Shown one piece after another: positions 14,828 through 23,946 of a stretch of 36,328 nucleotides of DNA. Under the pieces are notes generated by a model. The model was given only the letters and a program-made list of their open reading frames with translations. It was not told where the DNA came from and ran no database searches. How positions within the stretch are numbered: position 1 is the stretch's first letter; each line of letters opens with the position of its first letter. The DNA is from Myxococcota bacterium (lineage in GTDB: Bacteria > Myxococcota_A > UBA9160 > UBA4427): assembly GCA_029941885.1 (NCBI GenBank), contig JAPYTP010000043.1, forward strand, positions 1 through 36,328, given 5' to 3'. The translations under genes were made by a program, and so were the position numbers.

Positions 14828-16399
14828 ATGGCGGATGAGAACGGCAAGAAGGCGGGCGGCCGCGGACGACTGATCGTAGTTGCGGTGGGGACCGCGCTCG
14901 TTGTCGGATGGGCCGTCAGTGGAGAGCTCCTCTATCACTCGCTGATCGGTCTCGATTCGAGCTTCTTCCCAGCCGGCGAGTGGATTCAGGACAATCTGGC
15001 GCCGGAGGTCACCAAGGCCGTTGGGGGAATCGTCGTCGCGCTGCTCACGCTGATGGGTATCGGGCTCGTGGCGCTTTTCGTGGGTCGTTGTGCGACGCCG
15101 CCCGCGGACGACGGTCGGCGGAGTTTTCTGGCGGGGTCGGCGGTAGGAGCGAGTGCGTTCATCGCGGGTCTCGCGGGCACCCTCGGCCACACATTTTTCG
15201 GGATCGGAAAAAATGGCAGCGGCTGGCTCGGTGTCCAGGAAAGTATCAACTCGAACGACGGGATCGTCAAAACCCATCCGACCTGGGACGACGCCTGGAA
15301 GGGCGCACGTGTCCAATCCTATGGCCGGCTCGGCCGGACGGAGTGGGCGATCTCGGATACCGTGCTCGGCGCGGGCCGACTCCGCGCGGACGACTGGAAG
15401 CTCGTGCGTGCGGCGCTGGACCGCGGCATCAACTACATCGACACGGCTCCCGATTATTCCGTCGCAGGCAGTGAACTCGCCGTCGGCCGGGCTCTCGAAG
15501 ACCATCCTCGCGACCAGGTCTTCCTGGCGACGAAGTTCTGTACCCCGATCGGCCACCTTCCGGCGGGGACGTCCGTCGATCGCTACAAGGAGATCATCCA
15601 CGACAGTCTGCGCCGTCTCGGTACGGACTACGTCGATCTCGTCCATATCCACTCCTGCGACGAAGTGGAGAGATTGATGGACCCCAACGTGCACGAGGCC
15701 TTCGATCAGCTGAAGTCCGAGGGGAAAGCTCGCTTCCTCGGCGTGTCCACACATACGCCGAGACTCGTTGATGTCGCGAACCAGGCGATCGACTCGGGTC
15801 GCTTCGACGTCATGATGCTCGCCTATCACCATGGGATCTGGCCCCAGCTCGGTGAGATCATCGAACGGGCCCATACCGAACAGGATATGGGTATCGTCGC
15901 GATGAAAACGTTGAAGGGGGCAAGGCATCGCAATCTCGAAGAATTTCACGATGCCAATACCTATGCGCAGGCGGCACTCAAATGGGTGCACTCGAATCCC
16001 GCCGTGTCCTGTGCGGTGATTTCGTTCTTCGAACAGCAGCACCTGGACGAATATCTATTCGCATCGGGCCGGCGGCTCACGAATGAAGATGTCGCGGTCC
16101 TCGAACGCTACGACCAATCGATTCTTGGCTCGTATTGCGCGCCCCATTGTGGCGCCTGTCTCGATAGCTGTCCGGAAGACGTCCCGATCCACGATGTCTT
16201 GCGCCATCGAATGTATTTCGAGGACTACCATGACGAGCGCAACGCGATGGAGCTGTATTCGAATCTCGTTGTGAACGCAGAGGCATGCCGGGGTTGCTCC
16301 GCGCCATGTCTCGGTAGCTGTCCACTCGGTATTTCGATCCCCGAACGCACCAAGGGCGCCCACGAATTGCTCTCGTTCGAGGAGCGATCCCGCGCCTAA
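14828..16399 (+). CDS. Membrane-anchored aldo/keto reductase with C-terminal 2x[4Fe-4S]-type domain
   Basis: A 523-residue multidomain protein. Hydrophobic segments at about 14-31 and 63-86 should be membrane helices. A Tat-like motif [10 protein letters not shown] at 95-104 is followed by another hydrophobic stretch to 120. Residues about 165-420 are an aldo/keto reductase barrel with the tetrad Asp205 (DTAPDYS), Tyr210, Lys236 (LATKF) and His275 (VHIHS). The tail has two Cys clusters, C437-C441-C444-C448-Pro and C487-C490-C494-C498-Pro, as in ferredoxin-like reductases. It probably passes electrons between an Fe-S partner and an unknown carbonyl substrate at the membrane. If the internal Tat-like segment exports the barrel, catalysis would be periplasmic; this is unproven. 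The stop overlaps the opposite-strand PCD stop. Confidence 0.85.
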   Translation: MADENGKKAGGRGRLIVVAVGTALVVGWAVSGELLYHSLIGLDSSFFPAGEWIQDNLAPEVTKAVGGIVVALLTLMGIGLVALFVGRCATPPADDGRRSFLAGSAVGASAFIAGLAGTLGHTFFGIGKNGSGWLGVQESINSNDGIVKTHPTWDDAWKGARVQSYGRLGRTEWAISDTVLGAGRLRADDWKLVRAALDRGINYIDTAPDYSVAGSELAVGRALEDHPRDQVFLATKFCTPIGHLPAGTSVDRYKEIIHDSLRRLGTDYVDLVHIHSCDEVERLMDPNVHEAFDQLKSEGKARFLGVSTHTPRLVDVANQAIDSGRFDVMMLAYHHGIWPQLGEIIERAHTEQDMGIVAMKTLKGARHRNLEEFHDANTYAQAALKWVHSNPAVSCAVISFFEQQHLDEYLFASGRRLTNEDVAVLERYDQSILGSYCAPHCGACLDSCPEDVPIHDVLRHRMYFEDYHDERNAMELYSNLVVNAEACRGCSAPCLGSCPLGISIPERTKGAHELLSFEERSRA

Positions 16400-16686
16400 C
16401 GCGCCGATTCGTTCATGCTCGCCGCCAGCGCGAAGTCGAGTTCGGTGATGCCGCCTGCGTCATGGGTCGTGAGCCCGACATCCACGCGACTGTAGACGTT
16501 CGCCCACTCGGGGTGGTGATCCATCTTTTCGGCGTGGAGCGCGACCCGCGTCATGAATGCGAACGCTTCCTTGAAGTCATGGAATTCGAAGATGCGCCGC
16601 AGTTTGCCGTCTTCGAGGATCCAGCCGTCGAGGCCGGCGAGCCGCGATTCCACTTCCTCGTCGGGGAGTGCCTTTGGCCGCGCCAC
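16396..16686 (-). CDS. phhB: Pterin-4a-carbinolamine dehydratase
   Basis: A 96-residue protein matching the PCD/DCoH family over its whole length. The active-site motif [19 protein letters not shown] carries the His-His-x-x-Trp core, followed by [17 protein letters not shown]. It dehydrates 4a-hydroxytetrahydrobiopterin formed by aromatic amino acid hydroxylases; orphan copies, as here, may serve molybdopterin or other pterin-related functions. The GTG at 16686 starts inside the TAG stop of the upstream DHH gene (TAGTG), so translation is coupled. The stop codon overlaps that of the convergent reductase gene by a few bases. No hydroxylase is visible in the window. Confidence 0.92.
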   Translation of the reverse strand: MARPKALPDEEVESRLAGLDGWILEDGKLRRIFEFHDFKEAFAFMTRVALHAEKMDHHPEWANVYSRVDVGLTTHDAGGITELDFALAASMNESAR

Positions 16687-18080
16687 TATTTCGCGCCCTC
16701 GTGAATCGCACGCACGAACGCATCGTAGAGCGCGCTTCGGATCTGAGCACGGTCCGCGCGGCCGTAGACTTCGCGAAACGCCTTCAACGGGATGATTCCC
16801 TTGGCCATCGTTCGATGGCCACCGCCCACCCCGAGGCCCTCGACCACATCGCGAACGACCTCCCCTGCCGCCCGGACATAACCGACGTTCCGAACGGAGA
16901 AGACGAGGTTGCGGTCGACGGTCCCTACGGCGATCGCCCACTCGGCGCCTTCCGCCTGCAGCGCCATATCGGCCACCTGCGGAATGACATCTTCGCGGAC
17001 TCGGCCCAATACGAGAATGTTGATTCCATCGCGCACCTCGGCCTTGGCGAGGGCACGACCGAGCGCTTGCAAGCCGGCGATCGGAAGAGCCGGGCGTTCG
17101 ATTCGGCGCAAGAGTGCGGGGCTATGTGACGCATGCAGATAGGCGAAGGACATCATGTCCTTGTGACTCGTCTGCCGACCCAGATATTGAGTGTCGCTCT
17201 TGATGCCGTAGAGGAGCGCGGTTGCGAGTTTGGGATTCACCTCGGTATTGGTCGCGCGCAGGTACTCGGTGAGAATCGAGGCGGTGGCGCCATAGCCGGT
17301 TCGAATGTCCCGAATCGTCGCACTGTAGCCAGGGCGTTCGGGATGGTGGTCGATCACGACATCGGGTTGCTTCAGCCGCTCCGGCGGGTCATCACCGAAG
17401 ACGTTGGGTTGGACGTCGACCAATACGAGCCCGCCGAATTCCTGTATCTCTTCGGGGGCGATCACGCGTACTTCGATTCCGATCGCCTCGCACAGGGCCT
17501 GGTTCTCGGGGCGCCGGACCTCGCCAAAGGAAATCAGCGGGGCCGTGGTTCGCTTGCGGCCTAACAGGTATCGGAGCGCGTAGGCGCTCGCGATTCCATC
17601 GGGATCGGGGTCCGGCTGGAGCAGGATTCCGACCTTCTCGCGATCACCGAGCAATTCGCGGATCGTGACGACCCGCTGGAGGTTCTCCAAGTGATCGAAT
17701 TCTTCATTGATGTCGTCGCGGATCAGCGTCTTCCAACCCGTTCGGCGTAGCGAGGGATGATCCGGGAGATCGTCTTCGGTCAGGCCATCGGAGAGCACCA
17801 GAATCGGAGCACCCTCGTTGATCTTGCGAATTTCGCGGACGGCGAGTCGCATCCACGGGCCGTCGTCGCTCACGAGGGCGTATTCGTCCTCGGCGGAGGG
17901 ATCGAGCTTCGAAATCGCCTCCTCGTCGAGGCCTCCCTGAAGGATCTTGAATCCGGCGGGACGCGCACGGGACTCGCCCTCGCGCGGAACCCAGGTGAGT
18001 TCCTCGAGCTCGTCCGCGCCGGTGCGGCTCCAGAGGCGCGCACTCTCGGCTCCATCGCAGATGATGATTCTACGTCCCAC
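16686..18080 (-). CDS. DHH-family phosphoesterase with N-terminal Rossmann-like domain
   Basis: A 464-residue protein. Residues 1-120 (RRIIICDG start, [19 protein letters not shown]) look like a TrkA-N/Rossmann regulatory domain. Residues about 148-320 are a DHH domain with [11 protein letters not shown] (155-165), VDVQPN and VIDHHP (243-248). Residues about 350-464 are DHHA1, ending with [11 protein letters not shown] (about 418-428). Related enzymes hydrolyse nanoRNA, pAp or cyclic dinucleotides with Mn2+. The start is the GTG at 18080, preceded by a GGGGGG Shine-Dalgarno-like run; the open frame continues upstream to 18254 but that part is low complexity. Translationally coupled to phhB. 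Which nucleotide it uses is not determinable here. Confidence 0.85.
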   Translation of the reverse strand: MGRRIIICDGAESARLWSRTGADELEELTWVPREGESRARPAGFKILQGGLDEEAISKLDPSAEDEYALVSDDGPWMRLAVREIRKINEGAPILVLSDGLTEDDLPDHPSLRRTGWKTLIRDDINEEFDHLENLQRVVTIRELLGDREKVGILLQPDPDPDGIASAYALRYLLGRKRTTAPLISFGEVRRPENQALCEAIGIEVRVIAPEEIQEFGGLVLVDVQPNVFGDDPPERLKQPDVVIDHHPERPGYSATIRDIRTGYGATASILTEYLRATNTEVNPKLATALLYGIKSDTQYLGRQTSHKDMMSFAYLHASHSPALLRRIERPALPIAGLQALGRALAKAEVRDGINILVLGRVREDVIPQVADMALQAEGAEWAIAVGTVDRNLVFSVRNVGYVRAAGEVVRDVVEGLGVGGGHRTMAKGIIPLKAFREVYGRADRAQIRSALYDAFVRAIHEGAK

Positions 18081-18433
18081 CCGACCCCCCGCGGCGGTCT
18101 TCGGCCCGCATTCTCTCTCGCCTTCCGCCGATCGGAGTCGATCGAAAAGGTGAGAGCGATGAGCCCATTCGGCGCAACCCCTCGGCGCGCGAGCCCATCG
18201 ATGTGTCGGTGGGTCGGGTCGAGGGGCGGACACCGGTCGTTCCGAAGGCCGCAAGTTACACCAAGGCTGCGCACGAGCGACCGTCGGTCTGCCGGTTCCT
18301 GGGTGGACTGGAAGCCCGAGGGGGACGAGAATCGTCCCTCCCCGCGCCGCAGCCGGTCAACGGAGTCTGTAGGATGGGCGCCCACGAGAGACGGGGGGGG
18401 CGGCGTCCGTGCTCGAAGAGAGGGGAGAGAGAC
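18081..18433. other. Divergent intergenic region between DHH and FAH genes
   Basis: No convincing gene. It separates two divergent genes and so should hold both promoters, but I see no strong hexamers. A compact hairpin lies at 18322-18338, about 95 bases before the FAH start. Confidence 0.5.
18322..18338 (+). other. Perfect 7-bp hairpin upstream of the FAH gene
   Basis: GGGACGA, loop GAA, TCGTCCC. The stem is perfect and GC-rich, with no T run after it, so it is not a classic terminator. It may be an operator or leader structure. Confidence 0.4.
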
Positions 18434-19279
18434 GTGCGATTGGTGAATCACGACGGGAGACTCGGCCTCGACCTGGCGGGCCGCTTCGTCGACCTCGAAC
18501 TCCACAGCGAGAAGCGATTTTCGTCGGATCCGATGTCCGCGTTTTCGGATTGGGACGCAATCCGGACGTGGGCGGGGGGGCAGAGTCTCGGCGACGCCGG
18601 ACCGCTGGTCGATCCGGCCAAGCTCGGGTCGCCTGTGCCGAGACCGACCCAGGTCTTCGCGATTGGACTCAACTACCGGGATCACGCGGAGGAGGCGAAC
18701 CTGCCGATCCCGGAGACGCCGATGGTCTTCACGAAATTTCCGACCTGTCTTGTCGGACCGAACGCCGAGGTCCCGCTCACCTCGGACCGAGTCGACTGGG
18801 AAGTCGAGCAAGTGGTCGTAATCGGACGCGAAGCGGCGAGGGTGTCGGCCGCGCGGGCATGGGACCATGTCGCAGGGTTCACCGTCGGGCAGGACATCTC
18901 GGACCGGCGCGTTCAGTTTGCGGGCAAGCCGCCCCAGTTCAGCCTTGGAAAATCGGCGACCGCATTCGGGCCGACGGGACCCGCACTGGTGAGCCTCGAC
19001 GAGTTTCCCCACCCCGATCGTCTCGTGCTGCGCTGTTGGGTGGGGGGTGAACTCATGCAGGAATCGACGACCGAGAACCTGATCTTCTCCGTCCCCGAGC
19101 TGATCGAATACATCTCGAGCTATTGCGTCCTGCTGCCCGGGGACCTGATCTTCACCGGTACCCCCGGAGGCGTTGGCAGTGTCCGCAATCCGCGACGCTA
19201 TCTGGTTGCAGGCGAGACGATCGACAGCGAGATCGAGGGAATCGGGCGGCTCTCGAATCTTTGTGTGACGCGGGACTGA
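18434..19279 (+). CDS. Fumarylacetoacetate-hydrolase-family enzyme
   Basis: A 281-residue FAH-superfamily protein. The fold holds enzymes that cleave or decarboxylate beta-diketo/acylpyruvate acids, such as acylpyruvase, HpcE-type isomerase/decarboxylase and oxaloacetate decarboxylase. Metal and catalytic residues are visible: GLNYRDHAEE at 78-87, DWEVEQVVVIG at 121-131 (Glu-x-Glu ligands), GQDISDR at 152-158, Lys173 and TGTPGGVG near the C-terminus. The GTG at 18434 is preceded by AGGGGAGAG, which fixes the start within a longer open frame. The next gene follows by 70 bases. The precise substrate is unknown; there is no aromatic-degradation operon around it. Confidence 0.88.
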   Translation: MRLVNHDGRLGLDLAGRFVDLELHSEKRFSSDPMSAFSDWDAIRTWAGGQSLGDAGPLVDPAKLGSPVPRPTQVFAIGLNYRDHAEEANLPIPETPMVFTKFPTCLVGPNAEVPLTSDRVDWEVEQVVVIGREAARVSAARAWDHVAGFTVGQDISDRRVQFAGKPPQFSLGKSATAFGPTGPALVSLDEFPHPDRLVLRCWVGGELMQESTTENLIFSVPELIEYISSYCVLLPGDLIFTGTPGGVGSVRNPRRYLVAGETIDSEIEGIGRLSNLCVTRD

Positions 19280-19349
19280 GATCCGACGGAGGGTGGCCGA
19301 CGGGTCGCTCGAGTTCGAGCCGATCGGGCGAGAGGGGCCAGGGCAAGGG

Positions 19350-20222
19350 ATGCAGCGGATCTTCATCGGCGACGTGCAGGGATGTGCGGACGAACTCGAA
19401 GCGCTCTATGCGAGGGCGACGGAGGCATTTTCGACGGATTTTTCGCTGTGGATCGCTGGGGACCTCGTCAATCGGGGACCCGATAATCGTCGAGCCCTCG
19501 AACGGGTTCGCGAATTGGTCGAGGCGGAACGAGCGGAGTACGTGCTCGGCAACCATGAGATTCATCTGATTTCGACGGGGCTCGGGCTGCGTGATCTCGC
19601 GGCGAACGATTCGATCGAAGACGTGCTCGGGGCCTCGGACGCGATGGAGTGGGTCGACTGGCTCCGCAAGAGGCCGTTGGTCGTCGAAGGGGCGATTGCC
19701 GGGCAGCCCTTCGCGATGGTCCATGCGTCGGTGGGTCCGGGTTGGTCGCTTTCGGAGTTGGTGTCGCGGGGACGCGCGGTGAGCGAACGACTCTCGGGAG
19801 ATCGGGAAGCGGCCCGTTCGTTTCTCGCCCTCGATCTCGACGAAGACCCGGTTCGGGAGGATCTCGCGCGTCTGACCCGCGGACGTTCGGCGACGGATTC
19901 GGGATGGTCGAGCAGTGAGCCCGGCCGAAAAGAGGGGGCCTGGCACCGGGCCTGGGCAGCCCACGAGCCGGACTACGGGATCGTCTACGGGCACTGGGCC
20001 CGACAGGGGCTTCATGTCGAAAACGGGCTGCGGGGGCTCGATACCGGCTGCGTCCACCACGGTCGAGGCAGAGACGGATATCTCACCGCCTGGTTGCCCG
20101 AGTCGCTTCCGCGAGCCGCCGGCGGGCGTGCCTTCGATGCGCCGGACGACCGGTTCTGGCAGATCCAGGCGAGCCGACGGTACTATTTCCCGGCCCAGGA
20201 TCGAATTCAGGATGGCGCGTGA
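19350..20222 (+). CDS. apaH: ApaH-like symmetrical diadenosine tetraphosphatase
   Basis: A 290-residue metallophosphoesterase. ApaH splits Ap4A into two ADP and also removes Np4 caps from RNA. Metal motifs are in order: GDVQGC at 7-12, GDLVNRGPDN at 37-46, GNHEIH at 67-72, VHASVGPGW (about 130), YGHWARQG and LDTGCVHHG. The ATG at 19350 gives the canonical start MQRIFIGDVQGC; an in-frame GTG at 19293 is abutted directly by GGAGG, too close to be used efficiently. It follows the FAH gene by 70 bases in the same direction. All ApaH residues I know to look for are present. Confidence 0.88.
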   Translation: MQRIFIGDVQGCADELEALYARATEAFSTDFSLWIAGDLVNRGPDNRRALERVRELVEAERAEYVLGNHEIHLISTGLGLRDLAANDSIEDVLGASDAMEWVDWLRKRPLVVEGAIAGQPFAMVHASVGPGWSLSELVSRGRAVSERLSGDREAARSFLALDLDEDPVREDLARLTRGRSATDSGWSSSEPGRKEGAWHRAWAAHEPDYGIVYGHWARQGLHVENGLRGLDTGCVHHGRGRDGYLTAWLPESLPRAAGGRAFDAPDDRFWQIQASRRYYFPAQDRIQDGA

Positions 20223-20346
20223 TCTCGGTCCGCCCAAGCGCGGCGAGTGCCGCTAGAATCGCACCCGCTCCGAGCCGGATATGTGTCTCGATCGGTCGGG
20301 CCGTCCATCGCGAACTCGCCCGATCCTACTCGGCGGCACGGGATCC

Positions 20347-20352
20347 GAGGAG
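20347..20352 (+). promoter_or_regulatory. Ribosome binding site of the MoaD-like gene
   Basis: GAGGAG, eleven bases before the ATG at 20364. It excludes the longer open frame from 20247. Confidence 0.4.
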
Positions 20353-20363
20353 AAAGAGAAAGA

Positions 20364-20642
20364 ATGGCAACCGTCATCATCCCGATCGTCTTCCATGGCC
20401 CTACCCGAGGGGAGTCCAGCGTTGAGATTGCGGGGGAGACTATCGCGGATTGCTTCGATCTCATCGAGGAGAGATTCCCCGGTCTGCGAGAGTTGCTGAT
20501 CGATGAAGGGACCCAATCGATCCACAAGTTCGTGAAAGTGACGCTGAACGGCGAGCTGCTCGACCGCGACCCGGCAACCCTCGGTCAGTCGGTTTCCGCT
20601 TCGGATGAGATCGAGGTAATCGCGGCGATCGCTGGCGGATAG
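20364..20642 (+). CDS. MoaD/ThiS-like sulfur-carrier protein
   Basis: A 92-residue ubiquitin-fold protein ending Ala-Ile-Ala-Gly-Gly. The C-terminal double Gly is the thiocarboxylation site of MoaD/ThiS carriers. The body (VKVTLNGELLDRD, VSASDEIEVIAAIAGG) matches the family. It probably supplies sulfur for molybdopterin (tungstopterin) dithiolene synthesis through a MoaE partner, or acts as the AOR-associated MoaD paralogue. It lies directly before the aldehyde oxidoreductase gene, which supports the cofactor role. No MoaE or MoeB is in the window. Confidence 0.88.
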   Translation: MATVIIPIVFHGPTRGESSVEIAGETIADCFDLIEERFPGLRELLIDEGTQSIHKFVKVTLNGELLDRDPATLGQSVSASDEIEVIAAIAGG

Positions 20643-20723
20643 GCAGTCGGCTGCCGCTCGGCTCGAATCGACGAAGCGAGACCGGCGGTGCGTTGCAGCA
20701 TCGTCGTGATTGCATCAAATTCC

Positions 20724-20753
20724 CGGCTCGCCCGGCTTTTCGGGCACGAGCCG
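20724..20753 (+). promoter_or_regulatory. Structured hairpin in the AOR leader
   Basis: CGGCTCG-CCCG, loop GCTTTT, CGGG, two-base bulge CA, CGAGCCG: eleven base pairs ending 24 bases before the AOR start codon and ten before its ribosome site. It is a candidate attenuator or RNA-stability element between the MoaD-like gene and AOR. It is too small to be a known molybdenum-cofactor riboswitch. Confidence 0.5.
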
Positions 20754-20762
20754 CGCAACAAG

Positions 20763-20769
20763 TGAGGAG
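20763..20769 (+). promoter_or_regulatory. Ribosome binding site of AOR
   Basis: TGAGGAG, eight bases before the ATG at 20778. Confidence 0.55.
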
Positions 20770-20777
20770 TTCCAACC

Positions 20778-22511
20778 ATGGCCGGACCCGAGGGTGATCG
20801 CCTTCTCATCGTGAACATGACGGACCAGACGACGACCTACGAGCCCTTCCCAGAAGAGTGGAAGCTGCTCGGCGGCCGAGGTCTCTCCGCGAAGATCCTG
20901 ACCCGGGACTGCGATCCGACCTGCGACGCGCTCGGACCGGACAACGTCCTCGTGATGGCGCCCGGCGTTCTCGCCGGAACGACCGCGCCGACTTCTGGCC
21001 GCATCTCGATCGGGGGAAAGAGCCCGCTGACCGGTGGCATCAAGGAGGCCAATGCGGGCGGAAATCCCGGACAGCATCTCATGAAGCTCGGCATTCGCGC
21101 GGTCATCGTGAAAGGACAGCCGGCCGACGCTGACGCGCGATACGGCTTGCGCATCGACGAAGGCGCGGTGTCCATCGTGGACGCGAGTGAATACAAGGGC
21201 ATGTGGAACTACGCGTGTTGCGAAAAACTCCTCGAGAACGAGGCGAAGTCTGCGAGCGCGATCACGATCGGCCCCGCCGGCGAACTCCGCTTGACCGGTG
21301 CTTCGGTGGCCTGCACGGACCAGGACAAGGAACGTCGCCCGGCTCGCCATGCTGCACGGGGCGGCCTCGGCGCGGTCATGGGATCCAAGGGTCTCAAGTG
21401 GGTGCTCGTCGATCCCGGCAAGGCCAAGACCCGCCAGGCGCCCGACTCGAAAGCGTTCAACGGTCTCAACAAGCAGTACACGAAGGAATATCTCGACGGC
21501 CCCCAGATGTTCAAGACCGGCACGTCCTCGGTCGTGCCCCTTGCGAACATGCTGAATACCTTCGTGTACAAGAACCGAACGGAGGGCCAGTCCCCCGACG
21601 TCGAGACCCTGGACGGTGCGCGCATCGTCGAGAGCTTCGAGACTCGCGGTGGCGGGATGCACAACTGCCTGACCGGCTGCGTCGTCAAGTGCTCGAATAT
21701 CGTTCACGATGCCGACGGCAACTACAAGACCTCCGCTCTCGAGTTCGAGACCTTGACGCTGCTAGGCGCCAGTTGTGCGATCAAGACCTTCGACGAGGTC
21801 GCCGAATTGGATCGCCTGTGTGATGAGCTCGGACTCGATACGATCGAGACCGGTGGGGCGATTGCGATTCTGATGGATTCCGGCGGCATGGAATGGGGCG
21901 ACTCCGAAGCGGCGATCGAATTGCTCCGGGAGATCGCAGACGGAACCGACCGTGGTCGCATGATCGGCAATGGAGCCGTCGCGACGGGCAAGAAAACGGG
22001 TCACAAACGCGTGCCCCATGGCCGCGGCCAGGCGATACCGGCCTGGGATCCGCGTCCGCTCAAGGCAACCGGAGTGACCTACGCGGCGGGACCGATGGGC
22101 GCAGACCATACGGCCGGGCTGGTGGTGAACCCGGGTCTCGCCGAGGACCAGCTCGCGCAAGCCTCCCAGGAATGCCAGCTCGTGAACATGGTCTGCGATT
22201 CGTCGGGATTCTGTCAGTTCATCTCGCCGACTCTGGACCGCATTCGCGAGTACTACGGCCTGCTCTATGGGATCGAGGTCTCGCGCGAAGAGATCGCCGA
22301 TCAGGGGTGGGACTGCATGCAGGACGAGTGGAATTTCAATGCTGCCGCGGGCTGGAAGGATGAAGACAATGGTCTCGCGGACTGCCTCGTGAACGAGGGC
22401 ATAGGGCCCGACCAGGCGATGAAATTCGATGTTCCGCTCGACATCATCAACCAATCGAAGGTCCGCTTCCCGGTTCGAGAAGAGCTCTTCGTGGCGAAGG
22501 CATCAGGCTGA
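20778..22511 (+). CDS. Aldehyde:ferredoxin oxidoreductase-family tungstoenzyme
   Basis: A 577-residue AOR-family protein. Such enzymes oxidise aldehydes (or reduce carboxylates) with a tungsten bis-pyranopterin and one 4Fe-4S cluster, using ferredoxin. The N-domain GGRGLSAKIL, the pterin-binding regions RGGLGAVMGSKGLKW (194-208) and PAWDPRPLKATGVTYAAGPM (421-440) with GADHTAG after, and DTIETGG (354-360) are typical. Cluster ligands are Cys297, Cys301 and Cys305 (C-x3-C-x3-C) plus Cys479 in SSGFCQF; many AORs have C-x2-C-x3-C, so this points to a divergent subfamily. It lies between a MoaD-like carrier and two MoeA genes. No dedicated ferredoxin or NAD-linked subunit is adjacent. The substrate is unknown. 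Confidence 0.92.
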   Translation: MAGPEGDRLLIVNMTDQTTTYEPFPEEWKLLGGRGLSAKILTRDCDPTCDALGPDNVLVMAPGVLAGTTAPTSGRISIGGKSPLTGGIKEANAGGNPGQHLMKLGIRAVIVKGQPADADARYGLRIDEGAVSIVDASEYKGMWNYACCEKLLENEAKSASAITIGPAGELRLTGASVACTDQDKERRPARHAARGGLGAVMGSKGLKWVLVDPGKAKTRQAPDSKAFNGLNKQYTKEYLDGPQMFKTGTSSVVPLANMLNTFVYKNRTEGQSPDVETLDGARIVESFETRGGGMHNCLTGCVVKCSNIVHDADGNYKTSALEFETLTLLGASCAIKTFDEVAELDRLCDELGLDTIETGGAIAILMDSGGMEWGDSEAAIELLREIADGTDRGRMIGNGAVATGKKTGHKRVPHGRGQAIPAWDPRPLKATGVTYAAGPMGADHTAGLVVNPGLAEDQLAQASQECQLVNMVCDSSGFCQFISPTLDRIREYYGLLYGIEVSREEIADQGWDCMQDEWNFNAAAGWKDEDNGLADCLVNEGIGPDQAMKFDVPLDIINQSKVRFPVREELFVAKASG

Positions 22512-22585
22512 GGGCGAGTCGCAGGTTTCGGCGACTGCGCAGCCAGCGTTCGTCGAGACGGAGCCAGTGACGCACCCGGGATGAT

Positions 22586-22625
22586 TCGAGGAACGGGCAG
22601 GGAGATGACTCCCTGCCCGTCTCGA
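22586..22625 (+). terminator. Long near-perfect hairpin between AOR and moeA
   Basis: A 12-bp perfect stem (22593-22604 with 22609-22620, loop ATGA) is extended by TCGAG/CTCGA after a two-base bulge: 17 pairs in all. No T tract follows, so it may be a high-GC terminator, a processing or stability element, or an attenuator lowering moeA expression relative to AOR. Confidence 0.6.
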
Positions 22626-22683
22626 CGTTTCGGAGTGCGGCACGAGCCGGGTGGTGTGTGTCGAGAGGTTCGAGGAGAGCGGC

Positions 22684-23946
22684 TTGAAGCACGACGTACG
22701 TATGCGGGGATTCGCGAGTCGGGTCGACGTCGAGGTCGTCGAGGCCTTCCTCGTCGATCATGCGCGCGTACTTCCGGGTGAGCCGGTCTCTCTGCTCGAA
22801 TCCGTAGGGCGCGTGTTGGTGACGGATGTGAGTTCCGAATTCGACGTGCCTGGGTTCCCGCGTTCGGCGATGGACGGGTACGCGATCCGCGGTGAAGAGA
22901 GCTTTGGTGCATCGGGCTATGACGCGATCCGGCTCGAACTCGTGGGGACGTCGCTACCGGGATCGCCCTACCCCGGCGTGGTCGCGAACGGCCAGGCGGT
23001 TCGGATCATGACCGGCGCGCCGATTCCGGAGGGCGCGGACGCGGTCGTGAAGGCCGAGGTCTGTGAGGAGGCTGACGGGTACGTCGCGATCAGCGAAGCC
23101 GTCGCGCCCCGGAAGAACGTGGGTGTCGTCGGAGAGGATATTTCGAGCGGTGATGCGGTGCTTCCGGCGGGTCGACGAATCCGACCCCAGGATGCGGGTC
23201 TGCTCTCGTCTATCGGTCGTGCGTCCATCGAGTGCATAAGACGCCCACGCGTCCGATTGGTCGTGACCGGAGACGAACTCCTGCCGGCGGGCTCGGCTCC
23301 GAGCGGATGTCGAATCGTCGATAGTAATTCGGTCGTACTGCGCGGTCTGGTCGCGCGGGACGGCGGGGTGTCGCTGCCCTTCGAGATTCTACCGGATACT
23401 CCGGACAGGATTCGCGAAGCGATGGCCGATGAGGATGCGGACATCGTATTGGTTTCCGGTGGGACGTCGGTCGGGCTCGAGGATCACGCTCCACGGCTTC
23501 TGTCCGAGCTCGGCGAGCTCGCCTATCACGGAATCTCGATGCGACCTTCCAGCCCAACGGGAATCGGCCGAATCGGTGACCGATTCGTGTTTCTGCTGCC
23601 GGGCAATCCCGTGAGTTGCCTGGCTGCGTATGAATTCTTTGCGGGGCCAACGATTCGCGCGCTCGGCGGCCGTGCTCGTCGCTGGCCTCATCGCCGATCG
23701 GTCGTGCCGCTGGCACGCAAGATCGTCTCGGAGATCGGTCGGACAGATTATGTTCGTGTTTCGATCGAAGACGGCAGAGTGACGCCTCTGGCGACCGCGG
23801 GTGCTTCGATTCTTTCTTCGACGGTTCGCGCGGCGGGAGCCGTAGTCGTGCCGCGCGAACTCGAGGGGATGCCCGAGGGCGAAATGGTCGAGGTCTTTCT
23901 CTACGACGACGAAGCGGCAGAGGATACGGTGATGGGGTCCGCGTGA
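22684..23946 (+). CDS. moeA: Molybdopterin molybdenumtransferase MoeA
   Basis: A 420-residue MoeA that inserts molybdate or tungstate into adenylylated molybdopterin in the cytoplasm. Family motifs are present: FPRSAMDGYAIRG, GAPIPEGADAVVKAE, PRKNVGVVGEDI, VVTGDELLPAG, VDSNS, LVSGGTSVG and LPGNPVSCLAAYEFF. The usual MKPGKP is MRPSSPTG. I chose the TTG at 22684 because GAGGAG stands six bases before it. The ATG at 22702 (MRGFASRVD) and the open frame from 22651 are alternatives. Its stop overlaps the next start (GTGA), so the two MoeA proteins are made from one message, behind AOR. Confidence 0.9.
   Translation: MKHDVRMRGFASRVDVEVVEAFLVDHARVLPGEPVSLLESVGRVLVTDVSSEFDVPGFPRSAMDGYAIRGEESFGASGYDAIRLELVGTSLPGSPYPGVVANGQAVRIMTGAPIPEGADAVVKAEVCEEADGYVAISEAVAPRKNVGVVGEDISSGDAVLPAGRRIRPQDAGLLSSIGRASIECIRRPRVRLVVTGDELLPAGSAPSGCRIVDSNSVVLRGLVARDGGVSLPFEILPDTPDRIREAMADEDADIVLVSGGTSVGLEDHAPRLLSELGELAYHGISMRPSSPTGIGRIGDRFVFLLPGNPVSCLAAYEFFAGPTIRALGGRARRWPHRRSVVPLARKIVSEIGRTDYVRVSIEDGRVTPLATAGASILSSTVRAAGAVVVPRELEGMPEGEMVEVFLYDDEAAEDTVMGSA

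Noticed and set aside
16396-16399. Overlapping convergent stop codons as a regulatory device
   Set aside because: CTAA sharing TAG and TAA is simply tight packing; nothing else suggests regulation.
20724-20753. Molybdenum/tungsten-cofactor riboswitch before AOR
   Set aside because: Known Moco riboswitches are much larger and multi-stem; only one hairpin is seen here.
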